From NCBI RefSeq assembly GCF_022763305.1, contig NZ_JALEGT010000100.1, forward strand, positions 1 through 64,000: a stretch of 64,000 nt of DNA. Reading direction: 5' to 3'. Positions 55,837 through 64,000 of the stretch are shown here, piece after piece. The translations under genes were made by a program, and so were the position numbers. The notes below the pieces were generated by a model. It ran no database searches and was not told where the DNA came from. It saw only the letters and a program-made list of their open reading frames with translations. Each line of letters starts with the position of its first letter. The first letter of the stretch is position 1. This DNA comes from Marivita sp. Its GTDB lineage: Bacteria; Pseudomonadota; Alphaproteobacteria; Rhodobacterales; Rhodobacteraceae.

Positions 55837-58263
55837 TCAGCCGTGCAGACCGAGTTTATTGGCGGTCTGCCAGATGCGCCAATGGTCATGCGGCATGTGC
55901 GTGTGACGCAGGCCGAATGCCTTGAACGCATCGTTCACGCCGTTCGAGAAACACGGCACGCCGCCGACATGCGGGCTTTCACCAACCCCCTTGGCCCCGA
56001 TCGGATGGTGCGGGCTGGGGGTCACGGTGTGATCGGTTTCGTAATTGGGCACTTCCCATGCTGTCGGGAGGAAGAAATCCATCAGCGTCCCCGTCTTGAC
56101 GTTGCCCATATCATCATAGGCAATCTCCTGCCCCAGCGCGACAGCCAGTGCCTCGGTCAGACCGCCGTGGATCTGGCCTTCGATGATCATCGGGTTGATC
56201 CGTGTGCCGCAGTCATCCAGCGCGTAGAAGCGGCGGATGTCCGTAACCCCGGTATCGACGTCGATGTCCATCACGCAGACATAAGCCCCGAACGGATAGG
56301 TCATGTTGGGCGGATCATAATAGCTGACCGCTTCCAGCCCCGGTTCGATCCCGGGGATTGCCTGATTGTAGGCGGCAAACGCGATCTCTTTCATGGTCTT
56401 GAACTTCTCGGGCGCACCCTTGACCACAAAGCGGTCCACGTCGAATTCGACATCGTCGTCGTGCACTTCAAGAAGATATGCCGCGATCATCTGCGCCTTG
56501 GCCCGGATTTTCCGACCTGCCATCGCCGTCGCCGCCCCGGCCACCGGAGTGGAGCGGGACCCGTAGGTGCCCAGACCGTAAGGTGCGGTGTCGGTGTCGC
56601 CTTCCTCGATGGTGATCGAATCCGCCGGCAAGCCGATCTCGGTCGCAAGGATCTGCGCAAAGGTCGTGGCGTGGCCCTGACCCTGGCTGATCGTGCCAAG
56701 CCGCGCGATGGCCGACCCCGTGGGATGGATGCGGATTTCACAACTGTCGAACATGCCCAGGCCGAGGATATCGCAGTTCTTGACCGGTCCTGCCCCGACG
56801 ATTTCGGTGAAGAACGTCAGACCGATGCCCATCAGAGACCGCGTCTTGCCCACCTTGAAGTCCTCGACCCGCTGCGCCTGTTCGGCCCGCAGACCCTTGT
56901 AGTCGACGGCCTCCAGCGCCTTGTCCCATGCCGTGTGATAATCGCCGGAATCGTATTCCCAGCCCAGCGCCGATTTGTACGGGAATTGGTCCTTCTTGAT
57001 GAAATTGATGCGGCGTAGTTCGGCGGGATCCATATTCAGCTCGATGGCCAGAACCTCGATCATCCGTTCGATGAAATACACCGCCTCGGTCACGCGGAAG
57101 GAACACCGGTAGGACACACCACCGGGTGCTTTATTGGTGTAGACCCCATCCACCGCCAGATAGGCGACCGGGATGTCATAGGACCCGGTGCAGATGTTCA
57201 TGAAGCCCGCAGGGAACTTGGTTGGATCGGCACAGGCATCAAAGCCGCCATGATCAGCCGTGGTGTGGCACCAAAGACCGGTGATCTTGCCTTCCTTGGT
57301 GGCGGCGATCTTGCCCTTCATCCAGTAGTCCCGCGCAAAGGCGGTGGTCATGAGGTTTTCCATCCGGTCTTCGACCCACTTCACCGGCACGCCGGTCACG
57401 ATGGAGGCCACGACCGAGCAGACATATCCCGGATAGGCACCAACCTTGTTTCCGAAGCCGCCACCGATATCAGGGCTGATGACGCGGATGTTGTGCTCTT
57501 CGATACCGGAAATGAGGCTGACCACGGTGCGGATCGCGTGCGGCGCCTGGAACGTGCCGTAGAGCGTCAGCTTTCCGTTCACCTTGTCCATCGACGCGAC
57601 ACAGCCGCAGGTTTCCAGCGGACAGGGATGTGTGCGGTGATAGTAGAACATCTCCTCGGCCACGACATCGGCGTCGCTGATGACCTGCTCGGTGGTTTCC
57701 TTGTCACCGACCTCCCATGTGAAGATGTGGTTGTGATGCTTGCGCGGGCCATGTGCGCCATCCGGCAGCGACCCGTCCTCGGCTACGAGGTCTTCGCGCA
57801 GGACAACGTCGGACTCCAGCGACGCGAACGGATCGACGATCACGTCGAGTTCTTCATACTCGACCTCGACCAGCTCCACGGCGTCGGCCGCGATATAGCG
57901 ATCCTTGGCGACCACATAGGCCACTTCCTGACCCTGAAACAGCACCTTGCCATCGGCGAGGACCATCTGCTTGTCACCGGCCAGCGTCGGCATCCAGTGC
58001 AGCCCAAGCGGGGCAAGATCCGCAGCGGTCAGAACCGCCACGACGCCATCCAGAGCCTTGGCCGCGTCGGTGTTGATCGACTTGATCCGGGCGTGGGCAT
58101 AGGGCGAGCGGACGAAATCCCCGAACAGCATGCCGGGCAGCTTGATGTCGTCGACGTAATTGCCTTTGCCCTGCGTAAAGCGGGCATCTTCCACGCGCTT
58201 GCGCTTGCAGCCCATGCCACCCAGTGCGTCGGCGCGTTCCTGACGAGACAGTTCCTTGTTCAT
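55837..58263 (-). CDS. coxL: aerobic CO dehydrogenase large subunit, form I
   Basis: CoxL binds the molybdopterin-cytosine-dinucleotide Cu-Mo cluster that oxidises CO. The 808-residue protein (Oligotropha CoxL is 809) has the form I active-site motif SYRCSFR with Cys387, the residue that bridges copper; form II enzymes have YRGAGR there. The usual first Ala is Ser. Other motifs are [25 protein letters not shown] and the catalytic-Glu region [13 protein letters not shown]. The intact cysteine argues for true CO oxidation rather than a relative of unknown substrate. It overlaps coxS by four bases. Confidence 0.97.
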   Translation of the reverse strand: MNKELSRQERADALGGMGCKRKRVEDARFTQGKGNYVDDIKLPGMLFGDFVRSPYAHARIKSINTDAAKALDGVVAVLTAADLAPLGLHWMPTLAGDKQMVLADGKVLFQGQEVAYVVAKDRYIAADAVELVEVEYEELDVIVDPFASLESDVVLREDLVAEDGSLPDGAHGPRKHHNHIFTWEVGDKETTEQVISDADVVAEEMFYYHRTHPCPLETCGCVASMDKVNGKLTLYGTFQAPHAIRTVVSLISGIEEHNIRVISPDIGGGFGNKVGAYPGYVCSVVASIVTGVPVKWVEDRMENLMTTAFARDYWMKGKIAATKEGKITGLWCHTTADHGGFDACADPTKFPAGFMNICTGSYDIPVAYLAVDGVYTNKAPGGVSYRCSFRVTEAVYFIERMIEVLAIELNMDPAELRRINFIKKDQFPYKSALGWEYDSGDYHTAWDKALEAVDYKGLRAEQAQRVEDFKVGKTRSLMGIGLTFFTEIVGAGPVKNCDILGLGMFDSCEIRIHPTGSAIARLGTISQGQGHATTFAQILATEIGLPADSITIEEGDTDTAPYGLGTYGSRSTPVAGAATAMAGRKIRAKAQMIAAYLLEVHDDDVEFDVDRFVVKGAPEKFKTMKEIAFAAYNQAIPGIEPGLEAVSYYDPPNMTYPFGAYVCVMDIDVDTGVTDIRRFYALDDCGTRINPMIIEGQIHGGLTEALAVALGQEIAYDDMGNVKTGTLMDFFLPTAWEVPNYETDHTVTPSPHHPIGAKGVGESPHVGGVPCFSNGVNDAFKAFGLRHTHMPHDHWRIWQTANKLGLHG

Positions 58264-58754
58264 TCTGCGGCCTCCTTGGCTGCATTCATCTCTGCCGCAG
58301 CGGCGAGGATGGATTTCACGATGTTCTGGTAACCGGTGCAGCGGCAGAGATTGCCTGCCATCCCAAAGCGGACCTCTTCCTCGGTCGGGTTGGGGATCTC
58401 CTCCAGCAACTTGGAGGCGCGGGTGATCATGCCCGGCGTGCAGAAGCCACATTGAAGACCGTGGTGTTCCTTGAACGCCTCCTGCAGCACATGCAGCTTG
58501 TCGGGGGATCCGAGCCCTTCGATGGTCGTCACCTCGGCACCGTTGGCCTGCGCCACGAACATGGTGCAGGATTTCACCGACTTGCCATTCAGCGTCACGG
58601 TACAGGCCCCGCAATGGGACGTTTCGCAACCGATATGCGGACCCGTGATGTTCAGGCGTTCCCGCAAGGTGTGAATCAGAAGCTCTCGCGGTTCGGCCAG
58701 GAATTCCTGTGCCTCGCCGTTGACGGTCATCTGGATATGCATCTTCTTTGCCAT
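58260..58754 (-). CDS. coxS: CO dehydrogenase small (2Fe-2S) subunit
   Basis: The 164-residue iron-sulfur protein carries the plant-type [2Fe-2S] ligands Cys43, Cys48, Cys51 and Cys63 ([10 protein letters not shown]) and the second cluster ligands Cys102, Cys105, Cys137 and Cys139 (QCGFCTPGM and [10 protein letters not shown]). It passes electrons from CoxL to the CoxM flavin. Its stop overlaps coxL by four bases and it follows coxM by 14. Confidence 0.97.
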   Translation of the reverse strand: MAKKMHIQMTVNGEAQEFLAEPRELLIHTLRERLNITGPHIGCETSHCGACTVTLNGKSVKSCTMFVAQANGAEVTTIEGLGSPDKLHVLQEAFKEHHGLQCGFCTPGMITRASKLLEEIPNPTEEEVRFGMAGNLCRCTGYQNIVKSILAAAAEMNAAKEAAE

Positions 58755-58768
58755 GATGTGATCCTCCC

Positions 58769-59623
58769 TCACGCCCGGTCCCAGGCGCGCGCGATGGCGC
58801 GGCGCAGGATCACGGCGGCTGCATGGCGTTTGAATTCGATCGGGCCGCGGTTGTCCTGTGTCGGGTCGATATCACCCAACATGGCTGCGACGGCAGCATC
58901 CACGGCTGCGGCATCGACGGACGTTCCGACAAGCGCTGCGCCTGCGGCTTCGGACCAGACCGGCGTGTCGCTGAGATTGGTCATCGCGATCGAGGCCGAG
59001 GTGCAGGTGTCCCCGTCCTTGCCAAGAAGGACAGCCGCCGCAGCAGTCGCGTAGTCACCGATCTTGCGCTTCTGCTTTTCGTAGGCGTAGCCGCCTGACG
59101 GCGCATCAAAGGCTACCGCCACCAGAACCTCGTCATCTGCGCGGTCGGTCATGTAGGCGGCTTCATAGAAACCGCGGGCCTGCACCTCGCGTTCGCCGTC
59201 CGGGCCGACCAGAAGGAAGGTTGCATCAAGGCACTGCATCAGACCCGGCATGTCATTGCCCGGATCACCATTGGCCACATTTCCACCAACGGTGCCCATG
59301 TAGCGCACCTGCGGATCTGCGATCTGCAATGACGCTTCGCGCATGATCGGCGCGGCTTCGGCAAGGGCGGCATGACCGATGATGTCGGACTGTGTGGTCA
59401 TCGCCCCGATACGCACGCGGCCACCCTCGACCGTGATGCCTGACAATCCGTCGACATCCTGCAGGTCGATCAGATGCGGGACATCCGCCATGCGCAGCTT
59501 CATCATCGGGATCAAACTGTGCCCACCGGCCAGAACACGCGCTTCGTCGCCGTGCTCTGCCAGGACGGCCAGAACCCCTGCCATGTCCGTTGGACGATGG
59601 TACTCAAAGGCAGCTGGAATCAT
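58769..59623 (-). CDS. coxM: CO dehydrogenase medium (FAD) subunit
   Basis: The 284-residue flavoprotein has the FAD motifs [13 protein letters not shown] (about 33-45) and [14 protein letters not shown] (about 109-122), matching CoxM. It passes electrons from the iron-sulfur subunit to the respiratory quinone pool. The ATG at 59623 is preferred because GGAGGAG lies six bases before it; a GTG at 59629 also exists. It opens the structural operon, and the 134-bp gap to coxC contains a candidate LytTR operator. Confidence 0.96.
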   Translation of the reverse strand: MIPAAFEYHRPTDMAGVLAVLAEHGDEARVLAGGHSLIPMMKLRMADVPHLIDLQDVDGLSGITVEGGRVRIGAMTTQSDIIGHAALAEAAPIMREASLQIADPQVRYMGTVGGNVANGDPGNDMPGLMQCLDATFLLVGPDGEREVQARGFYEAAYMTDRADDEVLVAVAFDAPSGGYAYEKQKRKIGDYATAAAAVLLGKDGDTCTSASIAMTNLSDTPVWSEAAGAALVGTSVDAAAVDAAVAAMLGDIDPTQDNRGPIEFKRHAAAVILRRAIARAWDRA

Positions 59624-59715
59624 TGCCACTCCTCCCTAAGCAATTTCTCTCGCTGGGCGGAAGGGTGCACAGAGGCCGCGCAATCACTTCTGAAAACGCT
59701 CAGTATTCGCGCTTT

Positions 59716-59745
59716 TTGAACGAAATGCGCCGCATCCTGCACGAA
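59716..59745 (-). promoter_or_regulatory. candidate CoxC (LytTR) operator upstream of coxM
   Basis: On the minus strand, TTCGTGCAG (59745-59737) and TTCGTTCAA (59724-59716) are 9-bp direct repeats matching at seven positions and offset by exactly 21 bp, two helical turns. LytTR dimers bind such imperfect 9-bp direct repeats with 12-bp spacers. The pair lies 93 to 122 bp ahead of the coxM ATG and just after the gene for the LytTR protein CoxC. Confidence 0.5.
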
Positions 59746-59757
59746 TGGCGCGCAGGC

Positions 59758-60891
59758 TCAGCAGAACGCAGTCTGTGCATCCTTGAGGCGGGAGCGGCTG
59801 ACCGGCACGGGCGGCAGGTTGCTCCCCGAAAAGGTCAGACGGCCCTTGTCCTTGCTGCGCTCGAAGGTAGCAACCATGGACGGATTGATCAGGTAACTGC
59901 GATGCACCTGCATGTATCCCGCGGGCAGCAATCGGTCGGCGGCCTTGGTGATCGGCCAGACGCAGAAATAGCGATCTGTCAACGTGTAGACCTGGCTGTA
60001 GTGACCGTCGGCACGGACAAAAGCCACCTCGGAGGACGAGACGAAGACCTTGCTGCCATCGCGTTCGCACGGGATGCTGGTAAACTCAGGGGACAGCCCG
60101 GAGCCGGCCACGGGTGCACTCTCGTCCGGCGCGGCTTCGGCGAGCGGCCCCGCCACGGGCGGGGCGGCCTCGTATTGGCTTGGGATCAGATAGGTGGACC
60201 CGACCCAAAGGAAGGTCCCGAAGATCACGAAGCTCGACAGAATGACCCCCAACGCAAGTGTCTCATTGCTGATGAGAGGCCCGAGCACAACGGTTTCGGG
60301 CAAGGCGACAAAATTCGTCCCGGCCATGGCAAGGAAGTGCACAGCCACCACGGCGCATCCGAAACACAGAGTGCCAATCGCGATATTGCGGGCACTGCGC
60401 GCCTGATATGCAACGCCAAAGGCGAGCACACACAGAACGATTGCCAGCAGCGACGATGCGACCACACCAAGCGGCGTATAGACGGGCTGGCACAGTTGCA
60501 TCCCGGCCATACCGACATAGTGCATCGCCAAGACACCCAGTCCGACAAGCGTGCCGGCAGCCACAATTGGCCTTTTGGTGCGCCGCGTGAAATGCAGCAG
60601 CACCAGGGCCAGCGCCACCATGAGGATCGCGATCAATGCCGAGACAAGCGTGATCGCCGCGTCATAGTAGAACAGGATCGGCATCCGCAGGCCCAGCATC
60701 GCCAGAAAATGCATGGACCAGATGCCTCCGCCAAGCGCAACAGACGCAAGGGCAACAGCCAGTTTGCGCTGCGTGACGGATTTCTTGGACAGGTCCTTGG
60801 TCAGCGTCAAACCCGTGGCGCCCGCGACAAGCGCGATGACAAGCGACATGGCCACAAGCCATGGGTTATACTGGACCTCGAGGAACTCCAT
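59758..60891 (-). CDS. coxC: CoxC: MHYT membrane sensor fused to LytTR DNA-binding domain
   Basis: The 377-residue protein has an N-terminal MHYT domain with seven membrane spans (about 8-245), carrying repeated MHFLAML, MHYVGMAGM and VHFLAMAG motifs proposed to bind metal and sense small gases. A linker with an Ala/Pro-rich stretch leads to a C-terminal LytTR domain (about 280-375: VFVSSSEVAFVRADGHYSQVYT, MQVHRSYLINPSMVATF, VPVSRSRLKDAQTAF). CoxC precedes coxMSL in Oligotropha and Rhodobacterales. It probably activates the cox operon in response to CO or redox. The ATG at 60891 fits the family start. Confidence 0.92.
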   Translation of the reverse strand: MEFLEVQYNPWLVAMSLVIALVAGATGLTLTKDLSKKSVTQRKLAVALASVALGGGIWSMHFLAMLGLRMPILFYYDAAITLVSALIAILMVALALVLLHFTRRTKRPIVAAGTLVGLGVLAMHYVGMAGMQLCQPVYTPLGVVASSLLAIVLCVLAFGVAYQARSARNIAIGTLCFGCAVVAVHFLAMAGTNFVALPETVVLGPLISNETLALGVILSSFVIFGTFLWVGSTYLIPSQYEAAPPVAGPLAEAAPDESAPVAGSGLSPEFTSIPCERDGSKVFVSSSEVAFVRADGHYSQVYTLTDRYFCVWPITKAADRLLPAGYMQVHRSYLINPSMVATFERSKDKGRLTFSGSNLPPVPVSRSRLKDAQTAFC

Positions 60892-61205
60892 GAGACAGCC
60901 TTGTAGGCAATAGTATCGACCAAGCAAAGGTCGATAATCCTGCGCCAAACGAAATCCACAGCCTTCACAGCCGACACAGGAGCAAGGGAATGAATCCGCC
61001 CCTCATCATCCAACCAAGAGGCATGTGCGGATCGCAGCCCCACGCAGCGCACGCGGGTGTTGCCACAGGCGATGGGAAGGCCCTCCCGTCCCCGTGATCG
61101 CGCCCGGGCGCAGCGACGTCCGCCACCGTGCGACGCCGGCCTCTTTGCTTTCTCGGTGCGGGTGGATCATCTTACCACCCGACAGACACAATACGGAGCC
61201 CCCTG
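60892..61205. other. 314-bp divergent spacer between coxC and the haem monooxygenase gene
   Basis: No credible coding frame is seen on either strand. The plus strand has scattered pieces, GCAGCCCC (61035-61042 by eye) and GCCACAGGCGATGGGAAGGC (near 61062-61081), that recall parts of the cobalamin riboswitch core, but the conserved AGCCAGGAGACC box is missing. No Irr, RirA or Fur site is evident despite the haem-related gene downstream. Confidence 0.5.
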
Positions 61206-61532
61206 ATGTATCTCGCCATGAACCGGTTCACTGTCCCTCTTGAAAACGCCACCGAGTTTGAAGAGCTGTGGCTGAGCCGCGAAAGCCGCTTGCAGGACAT
61301 GGACGGCTTTGTGTCCTTCCACATGCTGAAGGGCCCCGAGACCGAAGGGCGTATCCTCTACGCCTCGCATACGGTCTGGGCGTCCGAGGATCATTTCCGG
61401 GCATGGACGACGAGCGAGGCATTCCGCGCATCGCATGCCAGCGCCGGCGAGACACGAAAGCTGTACGAGGGTGCACCGAAATTCGAAGGCTTCACGGCAA
61501 TTCAGGAAATCGACGCCCTGCAGTCAAACTGA
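61206..61532 (+). CDS. ABM-fold haem-degrading monooxygenase (IsdG/HmuQ-like)
   Basis: The 108-residue protein has the ferredoxin-like antibiotic biosynthesis monooxygenase fold pattern: MNRFTVPLENATEFEELWL, DGFVSFHMLKG, LYASHTVWASEDHFRAWTTSEAF. Asn6, Trp67 and His77 fall at the positions of the IsdG/IsdI catalytic triad (Asn6/7, Trp66/67, His76/77), so haem binding and ring opening is likely, giving an iron-release role in the cytoplasm. The ATG at 61206 fits the fold start. No haem transporter genes are adjacent, so the uptake link is inferred. Confidence 0.82.
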   Translation: MYLAMNRFTVPLENATEFEELWLSRESRLQDMDGFVSFHMLKGPETEGRILYASHTVWASEDHFRAWTTSEAFRASHASAGETRKLYEGAPKFEGFTAIQEIDALQSN

Positions 61533-61663
61533 GGTCCAAGGGCGCGCTCCTTTGGCCGGTTCGGCATTGCAGAAGGTCGGGCACAACAGGACACATCAGC
61601 ATCGCTGGATGCGGCTGCCTCGCCAGGAGCATCGAGGCCATTGCCGCGCCAATTCATGCGGCC

Positions 61664-61689
61664 CGATCCAGATCGTCGATCCAGATCGA
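61664..61689. repeat. tandem 13-bp direct repeat upstream of the TPR-methyltransferase gene
   Basis: CGATCCAGATCGT (61664-61676) is followed immediately by CGATCCAGATCGA (61677-61689); 12 of 13 bases match. It lies about 95 bp before the start codon. It could be a regulator site or chance repetition in GC-rich DNA. Confidence 0.5.
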
Positions 61690-61783
61690 AAGGCCCTGAG
61701 GCCAAAAGCCGTTTCTGCTTTGGACTGGATTTCCGTAACGGAAGGCCGCAAACTCGCAGCAGTAGCGTGAAGGGGCGAAGACC

Positions 61784-63100
61784 ATGCAGGATGTTCAAGT
61801 CGATCCGTCTCGGGACGAGGACCGCGAGATTACCCTCGAACCGAATCCCGAAGTGACCAAGGAAATCCTGGCCGAACTCCAGCGGGCACGCTCTCTGATC
61901 AATGACGGAGATCTCGAAGAAGCCACGGAAATCTGCCAGACGCTGTTGGCGCGAGACGACATGTCGATCGGCGCGGCATCAAAAGTGACATTTGTGCTCA
62001 AGATGCTTGGACAGGACGAGGTGGCGAAACGGATCCAGACCCGTATTCTTGGCGAGATCAAGGGAAAGATCCATCTGCTGCGGGATCCCGCGACGGCCAT
62101 GTTCCCGGCCGCGATGATCCTGATCGATTTGGGCGAGCCCGAAACGGCCGAACAACTGATCTTCAAAGCGCTTGAAACTGCCCCGGGCGAGCAGATGGTG
62201 GTCGTCGAGGCTGCAGCCCTGCTGGTGCAGCTTGATCGACACGATGCCGCCTACCAGCTGGCAAAGGATTACTTGGACGGTATTGACCGAGCTTTCGACA
62301 GTGCCATCCATTTCAGCGTGGTCTTTTCGCACATCAAGTACCCGGAAGGTGCCCGAATGTGCCTCGATGTCGCGAAACGGAACTGCAAAACGAAAACGGA
62401 ACGCGCGAAGCTGGACTATTTCCTTGCTTCCAACGGTGAACCGGTCGCCCAGTTGGACCAACACGGAATGGCCGTCGAATTGTTCGACAAGTTCGCCGAT
62501 ATATATGACCACCAACTCGGAGTGCTGGGCAACAACGGCCCAAGTCTGATCTATACCGCCCTCGAAGAGCTGAAGCTGCCCAAGAAAAAGACACGTCGCG
62601 TTCTGGACGCAGGCTGTGGCACCGGCCTCTGTGCGGGTTTTTTGCGCGACTATGCCAAGGAACTGACCGGCGTCGATCTGTCGGTCAAGATGCTGGAAGT
62701 GTCCCGCGACAAGGGGGTGTATGATTATCTTGCCCGTACCGATCTGTCTGTCGCGGCAACCTATCCCGAGGGGAAGTTCGATCTGATCGTCTGCGCCGAT
62801 GTCTTCGTCTATTTCGGAGAGCTGCGGACCGTGCTCGGCAATCTCAAGCAGGTTCTGAACCCGGGCGGATGGCTGATCGCCACAGTCGAGGACGAGAACG
62901 ACGACACTGTCGTCACCGGCTTCAAACTCTACCCGTCAGGCCGATACAAGCACGCCGATGGGTATATCATCCGAACCCTGAACGAGGTCGGGTTTCCCAA
63001 ACCGAAACTGATGAAACATGCGCGGTTGCGCGATGATTTCGGCGTGCCTGTGCTTGGGACCGTATTCGCCGTGCAAAAACCGGCACTTGTGTTCAACTGA
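61784..63100 (+). CDS. TPR-containing SAM-dependent methyltransferase
   Basis: The 438-residue protein has helical repeats in its N-terminal half (about 25-205: ILAELQRARSLINDGDLEEATEI, ATAMFPAAMILIDLGEPETA) and a class I methyltransferase domain (about 265-435). SAM-binding motif I is VLDAGCGTGLCAGFL (about 273-287), followed by GVDLSVKMLEVSRDKG, LIVCADVFVYFG and LNPGGWLIATVEDE. This is the pattern of TPR-methyltransferases of unknown acceptor. A glycosyltransferase gene lies 83 bp downstream on the same strand, so a role in modified surface glycan is possible. Confidence 0.82.
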   Translation: MQDVQVDPSRDEDREITLEPNPEVTKEILAELQRARSLINDGDLEEATEICQTLLARDDMSIGAASKVTFVLKMLGQDEVAKRIQTRILGEIKGKIHLLRDPATAMFPAAMILIDLGEPETAEQLIFKALETAPGEQMVVVEAAALLVQLDRHDAAYQLAKDYLDGIDRAFDSAIHFSVVFSHIKYPEGARMCLDVAKRNCKTKTERAKLDYFLASNGEPVAQLDQHGMAVELFDKFADIYDHQLGVLGNNGPSLIYTALEELKLPKKKTRRVLDAGCGTGLCAGFLRDYAKELTGVDLSVKMLEVSRDKGVYDYLARTDLSVAATYPEGKFDLIVCADVFVYFGELRTVLGNLKQVLNPGGWLIATVEDENDDTVVTGFKLYPSGRYKHADGYIIRTLNEVGFPKPKLMKHARLRDDFGVPVLGTVFAVQKPALVFN

Positions 63101-63183
63101 CCGTTTCGTCGCCACGTCCAGCCTTGCTGGTGCCATGATGCGCTGTTACCTAAGAAGTCGGTTTTCCTTCGGACCATGTTCTC

Positions 63184-64000
63184 ATGCGCGCAGCCATCGC
63201 AACTGGCGAATACCACCTTGGCGGAGAGACCTTCATCAACCGCCACATCGAGCATCTGTTCGGTGGAGATACAGTTGTGGTCTGCGGGCGGTTCCGGGGC
63301 GACAACCCCTACGGCAAGCCCTATTTCGTGCGCAGAGAAGGACTTTCGGGACGCGACATCATGGTGGCGCCGTGGTGGCTCTTGCGCAATCGCGTGCAGC
63401 ACGGCACGTCCCGCCTGCCTTTTGGCGAGGCGAAAGAGGCGCTGATCCGCTTTCTGCGCGATGAAAGGGTCGATGTGATCCTTGCGGAATTCGGCACGCA
63501 GGCGCTTGCTTTGGCGCCGCTGGCCAACGCGTTGGACATTCCGATTTTCACCTATTTCCGCGGCACCGATGCGTCAAAGGCGATCCGCACGGAACGCATG
63601 CGCTCGGCGTATCGCAAGATGATGCCCCGACTTGCCGGGGTATTTTCGGTCTCGCGCTTCCTGCTCGACAATCTTGCCCGGCACGGCATCACCCATCCCA
63701 ACAGCGTTGTGATCCCCTCCGGCGTCGACATCCGCCGCTTTGCACCACAGGCCAAGGTCCCGCTCAGTTTTCTCGCCGTCGGGCGCTTTGTCGAAAAGAA
63801 AGCGCCCATGACAACCCTGCGCGCCTTTGCCGAAGCCACGGCCGACCTGCCGGCGGCACGACTGGATTTCATCGGCGATGGCCCCCTGCTCGAACCGACG
63901 CGCGCGCTTGCTGCGGAACTCGGCGTTACGGACAAGCTGCGCTTTCACGGCGCGCAGCCGCACAACACCGTCCGCGATCGGTTGATGAGCACGCAATTCT
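63184..64000 (+). CDS. GT4-type glycosyltransferase, cut by right window edge
   Basis: The frame from the ATG at 63184 stays open to the last base (272 full codons). It starts MRAAIATGEYHLGGETFINRHIEHLF, a GT-B N-terminal nucleotide fold, then DVILAEFGTQALALAPL, FTYFRGTDASK, AGVFSVSRFLLDNLARHG and NSVVIPSGVDIRRFAP, and the GT4 core FLAVGRFVEKKAPMTTLRAF and DFIGDGPLLEPTR. The final E-x7-E motif of GT4 enzymes lies beyond the edge. It is probably retaining and acts on a surface polysaccharide, but neither donor nor acceptor is known. There is no strong ribosome-binding site. Confidence 0.9.
   Translation, partial: MRAAIATGEYHLGGETFINRHIEHLFGGDTVVVCGRFRGDNPYGKPYFVRREGLSGRDIMVAPWWLLRNRVQHGTSRLPFGEAKEALIRFLRDERVDVILAEFGTQALALAPLANALDIPIFTYFRGTDASKAIRTERMRSAYRKMMPRLAGVFSVSRFLLDNLARHGITHPNSVVIPSGVDIRRFAPQAKVPLSFLAVGRFVEKKAPMTTLRAFAEATADLPAARLDFIGDGPLLEPTRALAAELGVTDKLRFHGAQPHNTVRDRLMSTQF

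Overview
The window looks like chromosomal DNA of a marine Rhodobacteraceae (Roseobacter-group) alphaproteobacterium. Reasons: high G+C (estimated by eye at about 63%); an FtsZ with a long linker ending in the alphaproteobacterial tail EIPAFLRRQ; paired DUF2484 proteins beside murB; a DUF2948 gene beside murA and hisD; the aerobic cobST cobalt chelatase; a form I CO dehydrogenase operon; and FnrL-like and CtrA-like DNA motifs. I see no prophage, integrase, transposase, rRNA or CRISPR array. Species cannot be named from this window.

Layout. 1-3.3 kb: tRNA-Leu(GAG), cut by the left edge; a DUF2306 membrane protein divergent from a membrane-bound LytTR regulator; and a secreted peptidoglycan-binding protein. 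3.4-10.6 kb: lipB, a Tat-exported PhoX/DUF839 protein, cytochrome aa3 subunit I (ctaD) behind an FNR-type box, a ccdAB toxin-antitoxin pair, DUF2244, a small glycosyltransferase and yqeY. 10.7-16.8 kb: carA, a membrane GT2 polysaccharide synthase with a CtrA-type box, a GntR regulator, a HAD nucleotidase and a ubiH-family hydroxylase. 16.9-19.4 kb: an ECF sigma, anti-sigma, fasciclin and methionine sulfoxide reductase cluster. 19.4-27.9 kb: cobS and cobT, a Xaa-Pro aminopeptidase, DUF427, a ClC channel, and a TetR regulator divergent from a DUF1772 gene over a perfect operator.

27.9-52.6 kb is an envelope and division block, mostly on the minus strand. In transcription order it reads: a 55-residue basic protein, murA, DUF2948, GNAT, hisD, murD, then (after a four-gene plus-strand island) ftsW, murG, murC, a cupin, an FAD oxidase, two DUF2484 genes, murB, ddl, ftsQ, ftsA, ftsZ, lpxC, bamD, recN. 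Two accessory insertions interrupt the conserved dcw order. One is the plus-strand island with a tandem pair of unknown proteins that have a ParB/sulfiredoxin-like HR motif. The other is the cupin/FAD oxidase pair, bordered by two 42-nt double hairpins.

52.7-60.9 kb: tRNA-Thr(GGT) and a near-complete cox operon (coxC, coxM, coxS, coxL, coxD, coxE, coxF) for aerobic CO oxidation. A 21-bp-phased direct repeat ahead of coxM fits a LytTR operator for CoxC. 60.9-64 kb: an IsdG-like haem-degrading monooxygenase, a TPR-methyltransferase, and a GT4 glycosyltransferase cut by the right edge.

The most useful leads are the candidate CoxC operator, the CtrA box on the GT2 synthase, the stop-proximal palindromes with compensatory changes, the tandem HR-motif paralogues, and the SigK/RskA-like fasciclin/MsrB cluster.
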